DNA of 64,000 nucleotides from a virus. The position numbers and the translations under genes are program-made. This document shows, piece by piece, positions 60,047 through 64,000 of this stretch (positions within the stretch are counted from its first letter, which is position 1; each line of letters opens with the position of its first letter). The notes beneath the pieces were generated by a model. The model was not told the origin of the DNA and made no database searches. It worked only from the letters and a program-made list of their open reading frames with translations. The stretch covers positions 1 to 64,000 of the IMG/VR virus record IMGVR_UViG_3300003876_000001, one strand, 5' to 3'.

Positions 60047-61676
60047 ATGAGTTTTTTAACAGAATCGGCTGAAGTAGGTAACATCGGTCTTAAACAATTA
60101 AGAGAACAAAGAGAGATAACTACACAGAAATGGGATAGTATCGGTCTTTTAGAAGGTCTTGATGGAAACGTTAGAGAGAACTGTGCACAATTATTCGAAA
60201 ATCAATTGTCTCACATGATTAATGAATCAACAGATTCAGCATCAAGTGGTCAATTCGAAACTGTTGCGTTCCCTGTAATTAGAAGAGTATTTGCTAAATT
60301 ATTAGCAAACGACTTAGTTTCAGTTCAGGCTTTAAACTTACCAATAGGTAAGTTATATTACATTAACCCTAAAGTATCTGTAAGAGTAAACGGTACTGAG
60401 CATACATCACCTGATGGTGCTTATTCGAATGCTGCAACTACTTCTGGTGGTACTCCATTCGAATCTAGATCATTATACGATGCGTTCTACGCAACAGAGT
60501 ATGATAAAGAAGGTACTGGTCTATTTGACAGAAGTAAGGGTAGAATCCAATTCATAACAGGTACTAGTGTTCAATCACCTGCATATATTGCTGGTGATAG
60601 AAGTGTTACTGTTACTGTTAACGGATTTACAATTACAGAACAAGGTAAATTGGTAGGACCTGCTGGTGTACCAATGGACACTGAATCATTCTTAGCATCA
60701 CTAATAATGACATCTAATGTTGATTTAACTGCACCTGCACCTTTTGCAGATGCAACTATTACTGCTGGTGATGGTGTTCCTTATAGTGTGAAGGTACAAA
60801 AATACGGTCAAGCTATCGTTAACGAAGCTGGTGATTTAGTATTAATAATTGACTTAACTTATGCTGGTCAAGATGGGTATCAACCATTCAGTGCTGCAAG
60901 TACTCCTGTATTTAATTATACATATAGAGTATATTCTGATCTTGAAGAAGATTCGGAAATGGCAGAAGTTACATTTGGTCTTGATGAAGTAACTGTTTCA
61001 GTAGAAACAAGAAAAATGAGAGCACAATGGACTCCTGAATTAGCACAAGATGTTAGTGCATTCCACAACATCGATGCCGAAGCAGAATTAACTGCTTTAT
61101 TATCAGAGCAAATGGCTGCTGAAATCGATAGAGAAATCTTGAGAGATTTAAGAAGAGGTGCTGCTTGGACTTTACGTTGGGATTACAACGGTTTAAGAAA
61201 ACAAACTTCTACATATTATGGTACACAGAAGGATTGGAATCAAACTTTGATTACTAAAATTAATCAAATCTCAGCTCAAATCCATAAAGCTGTTCTTAGA
61301 GGTGGTGCATCATGGGTAGTTGTTTCTCCTGAAATTTCTGCTGTATTTGATGACTTGGAGTATTTCCATGTTTCTAATGCTGCCCCAGAACAAGATAAGT
61401 ATAATATGGGTATCGAGAAGATAGGTACTCTTTCAGGAAGATACCAAGTGTATCGTGATCCTTATGCTCCTGCTAACACTATGTTAATAGGTCACAAAGG
61501 TTCATCAATCCTTGAAAGTGGATATATCTATGCTCCATACATACCTATGCAGTTAACTCCTGTTATGTATAATCCTTTTGATTTCAAACCATGCTAAGAA
61601 AATGATACTTAATAGATATTATGGTAGAGTATACTGTGACGGTCTTGAAGTATTCGGAATTGGTGATTTACAATAA
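60047..61676 (+). CDS. Major capsid protein (T4 gp23-like), C-terminus displaced by +1 frame break
   Basis: The 516-codon frame matches gp23: LYYINPKVSVRVNG, EVTFGLDEVTVSVETRKMRAQWTPELAQD, AEAELTALLSEQMAAEIDREILRDLR, ASWVVVSPEISAVFDDL and MLTPVMYNPFDFKP. It stops at TAA 61,595, but +1 reads KKMILNRYYGRVYCDGLEVFG to 61,676, which resembles the gp23 C-terminus. One extra T or a +1 shift at UGC-UAA would join them. Confidence 0.95.
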
Positions 61677-61702
61677 TACGTAAATAAATTATAAAGTTAA
61701 AA

Positions 61703-61733
61703 AGGTTGCATTTATGTAACCTTTTTTTTATTT
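61703..61733 (+). terminator. Rho-independent terminator after the capsid gene
   Basis: AAAGGTTGCAT/ATGTAACCTTT stem with a two-nt loop, then eight T residues. Confidence 0.88.
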
Positions 61734-61761
61734 ATACGTATTTATTATTGTAAACCATTTA

Positions 61762-63399
61762 ATGGATATGAAAAATAAGAAAGAATTAACTAAATATGAA
61801 ATAAATAAAATTAAAGAGTTATATTATAAGAAAAAAAAATCAATTAGAAAAGTAAGTGAAAATTTTCCATACTCATATTCATTTATACAAAAACAAATTC
61901 ATTCATTCGAGTTTGAAAAACATATAAAAAATAATTATCCTTTAAAAAATAATTATCAATTAACATTAAAATGTAAAAAAACAAATAAAATTTTTGTGGA
62001 TTACAAAAATCAATCTGGCGTTATTACTAGTCATATCCTAAATATATTTCCAAATATTATCATTGACTCAAACTATAAAAGAAAATCTATTGAGTATAAA
62101 ACAGGTAAATTTTGGTATGATAATTATTTTACAATAAATTATATTCCAATAAAAAAAGTAAAAAAATGTTCATATTGTGATTGGATGACTAAGGACATAT
62201 ATAATAAATCTGGTGCATATGAAAAGCATTTAATTAATATTCACAATATAAATCTTAAAACACATTTAAAAAATTATCCTGAAGATCGAGATTTTATTAA
62301 AAAAGAAATTTATAATATCTTAATTACTTGTAAAATTTGTAATGAAGAATTTAAATCAATAACTAATACTCATTTAAAAGAAAAACACAATATAACACCT
62401 GAAGAATATAAATTAAGATATGGATATTATCTTATTTCACCAAAAACAAGAAATAAATTAATTAAAACATATAATAAATATTTAAAATTTTACTCTGGAA
62501 ATAAGAAATCAAAATTAGAAGAATTTATAAAAGAAAATGTTAATATAAAATTTATTGAGAATAATAGAAAAATTTTAAATGGTAAAGAAATTGATTTAAT
62601 TGATGAAAAAAATAAAATTGGTATTGAAATTAATGGTAATATTTTCCATACTGAATTATTTGGTGGTAAAGATAAAAATTATCATTTAAATAAAACTGAG
62701 TTGGCTTTAAAAGAGGGTTATGATTTAATACATATTTTTAGTGATGAATTATTAAATAACCCAACCCTAATTATAAATAAAATTAATCATATTCTTAATT
62801 TAAATGAATCCACAAAAATTCATGCAAGAAAATGTATTATTTCTGAAAATATTGCGAAAAATGATAAAAGTATATTCTTAAATGAAAATCATATACAAGG
62901 TAATGATAAATCAAAAATTTCAATAGTTGCCCATTATAATGATGAAATTGTTGGAATTATGACATTTGATAATAAAAGATATATGAATAAATCAAATAAT
63001 CATAATAACACAGTATATGAACTAGCAAGATTTACAATTAAAAATGAATATGTTATAACAGGTATTGCCTCTAGATTATTATCATATTTTATTAAAACAT
63101 ATGAACCAACCAAAATTATATCATTTGCAGATAGAAGGTGGACACCAAATTCAAATAATAATTTATATTCTAAATTAGGGTTTGAATTAACTAAAACATT
63201 AAAACCAGATTATTGGTATTTTAACCCTAAATACTCTAGAGATAAAAGATTTCATAAATTTGGTTTTGGTAAAAATAGTATTAAGAAAAAATTTCCAAGT
63301 CACTATAACGAAAATAAAACTGAGTGGGAAATGATGCAAGAATTGGGATTTGATAGAATTTGGGATTGTGGTAAATTTAAATATGAGTTAAATTTTTAA
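61762..63399 (+). CDS. Vsr-like homing endonuclease with GNAT-like C-terminus
   Basis: 545 aa. N-terminal HTH and two zinc fingers (KCSYCDWMTKD, CKICNEEF). Central nuclease: KEIDLIDEKNKIGIEINGNIFHTE with a PD-(D/E)xK site. C-terminal half (HARKCIISENIAK...NHIQGNDKSKISIVAHYNDEIVGIMTF...YELARFTI...IISFADRRW...YSKLGFE) is the acetyltransferase-like domain seen in this large endonuclease family. Located just after the capsid gene, a common homing site. Confidence 0.85.
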   Translation: MDMKNKKELTKYEINKIKELYYKKKKSIRKVSENFPYSYSFIQKQIHSFEFEKHIKNNYPLKNNYQLTLKCKKTNKIFVDYKNQSGVITSHILNIFPNIIIDSNYKRKSIEYKTGKFWYDNYFTINYIPIKKVKKCSYCDWMTKDIYNKSGAYEKHLINIHNINLKTHLKNYPEDRDFIKKEIYNILITCKICNEEFKSITNTHLKEKHNITPEEYKLRYGYYLISPKTRNKLIKTYNKYLKFYSGNKKSKLEEFIKENVNIKFIENNRKILNGKEIDLIDEKNKIGIEINGNIFHTELFGGKDKNYHLNKTELALKEGYDLIHIFSDELLNNPTLIINKINHILNLNESTKIHARKCIISENIAKNDKSIFLNENHIQGNDKSKISIVAHYNDEIVGIMTFDNKRYMNKSNNHNNTVYELARFTIKNEYVITGIASRLLSYFIKTYEPTKIISFADRRWTPNSNNNLYSKLGFELTKTLKPDYWYFNPKYSRDKRFHKFGFGKNSIKKKFPSHYNENKTEWEMMQELGFDRIWDCGKFKYELNF

Positions 63400-63405
63400 A
63401 TTGAT

Positions 63406-63415
63406 AGTATTTATG
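63406..63415 (+). promoter_or_regulatory. AGTATTTATG element
   Basis: Nine of ten matches to the AGTATTTATA motif, 17 nt before the next ATG. Confidence 0.35.
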
Positions 63416-63432
63416 GTTAGAATATAAATATT

Positions 63433-63903
63433 ATGTATAAATTCATATTAATAATTATCCTTTTTATATTTACTTCTTTTGGTTTGAGTACTAAAAATTT
63501 ACATAGTGAAATATTATTAAATTTTGAATTATTAAATCAAGGTTATGTTTATAGAACATTAGGTACATATGCTTTGCAAATGGCAGATGGTTCATTAATT
63601 AGTGTTGAAGCATATATATGGAAAAGAGAAAATAATAGTGGAATATATAAACAATTTAAATATGAATATGTATTAACTGCTGTTAGTAAATCCGTACATA
63701 ATAGACAAACAACTAAAACATGGCTATATAATACTAGAGTATTTTTAGATAATAATGAATTAACATATAATCAATATCCCAATGGTGTGACTGTTTATGT
63801 TAACACATCACCAACAGCCATTTATAATTGGTATACTAGTGCAGAAAATATTGGTGTCTTTTATTTAAAATGGGAATCTTCAGCTTACGAACCAAGAATT
63901 TAA
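63433..63903 (+). CDS. Exported protein, 156 aa
   Basis: N-terminal signal segment MYKFILIIILFIFTSFG followed by a β-rich domain (EAYIWKRENNSGIYKQFKYEYVL). No lipobox. Possibly periplasmic; unknown role. Confidence 0.65.
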   Translation: MYKFILIIILFIFTSFGLSTKNLHSEILLNFELLNQGYVYRTLGTYALQMADGSLISVEAYIWKRENNSGIYKQFKYEYVLTAVSKSVHNRQTTKTWLYNTRVFLDNNELTYNQYPNGVTVYVNTSPTAIYNWYTSAENIGVFYLKWESSAYEPRI

Positions 63904-63908
63904 CTAAA

Positions 63909-64000
63909 ATGTCAAAAAAACTAAACGAACAAACAAAAATAGAAGTAGGATTTAAACATGTAATTAGTTTCCTTCTAGGGATATTAAGTATTATGTATGG
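63909..64000 (+). CDS. Membrane protein, partial (runs off the window)
   Basis: ATG at 63,909; N-terminal basic helix then a hydrophobic stretch (VISFLLGILSIMYG). Truncated by the window end. Confidence 0.5.
   Translation, partial: MSKKLNEQTKIEVGFKHVISFLLGILSIMY

Noticed and set aside
1-64000. Whole-genome stop-codon reassignment (UGA to Trp or Gly)
   Set aside because: Long genes contain many TGG/GGN and no in-frame TGA; TGA ends numerous overlapping genes such as def.

Overview
The window looks like part of a large, AT-rich, T4-like contractile-tailed phage genome that probably infects a member of the Bacteroidota. Supporting the phage call are a T4-type large terminase, portal, gp21-like prohead protease and gp23-like major capsid protein. 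Supporting the host call, start codons are preceded by A-rich leaders with no visible Shine-Dalgarno, and one lipoprotein and one exported protein are simple in form. Both host and taxonomy are inferred.

Layout. Positions 1-20,700 are mostly minus-strand metabolic, RNA-processing and regulatory genes: a T4 Pnkp homologue, two RNA ligases, a KptA/Tpt1 phosphotransferase, peptide deformylase, YqeY, translation initiation factor IF-3, a class II ribonucleotide reductase with an intein, a VWA protein, a DNA methylase and many small genes, with the first tRNAs among them. Positions 20,700-30,250 hold a dense minus-strand array of tRNAs, a phage tmRNA, two or more tRNA genes with inserted sequence, repeated hairpin spacers and homing endonucleases. 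Positions 30,250-34,000 hold small accessory genes, including a cyclic-phosphate-processing receiver domain. A short plus-strand tRNA array (33,978-34,468) follows. From 34,700 come an AAA/M41 protease, a lectin-like virion protein, and then the packaging and virion module: nucleotidyltransferase, large acidic protein, terminase, portal, lysin, baseplate proteins, prohead protease, core, capsid. The right end has a capsid-linked homing endonuclease and two exported or membrane proteins.

How the genes fit together. The phage brings much of its own translation and RNA-repair equipment: about 25 recognisable tRNAs, a tmRNA with its own tag, IF-3, peptide deformylase, YqeY, and a five-member RNA end-healing and sealing set (Pnkp, two ligases, KptA, cREC-type receiver). 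The usual reading is defence against host anticodon nucleases. The inserted sequences in some tRNA genes raise a second possibility, that the same enzymes help mature phage tRNAs; this is untested.

Caution on sequence quality. At least ten reading frames are broken by a single base or a single stop codon, including genes that should be essential (capsid C-terminus, baseplate hub, core protein). Residual homopolymer or base errors are the simplest explanation, though two breaks lie exactly on canonical -1 slippery heptamers. Coordinates of these genes are given as repaired spans and flagged.
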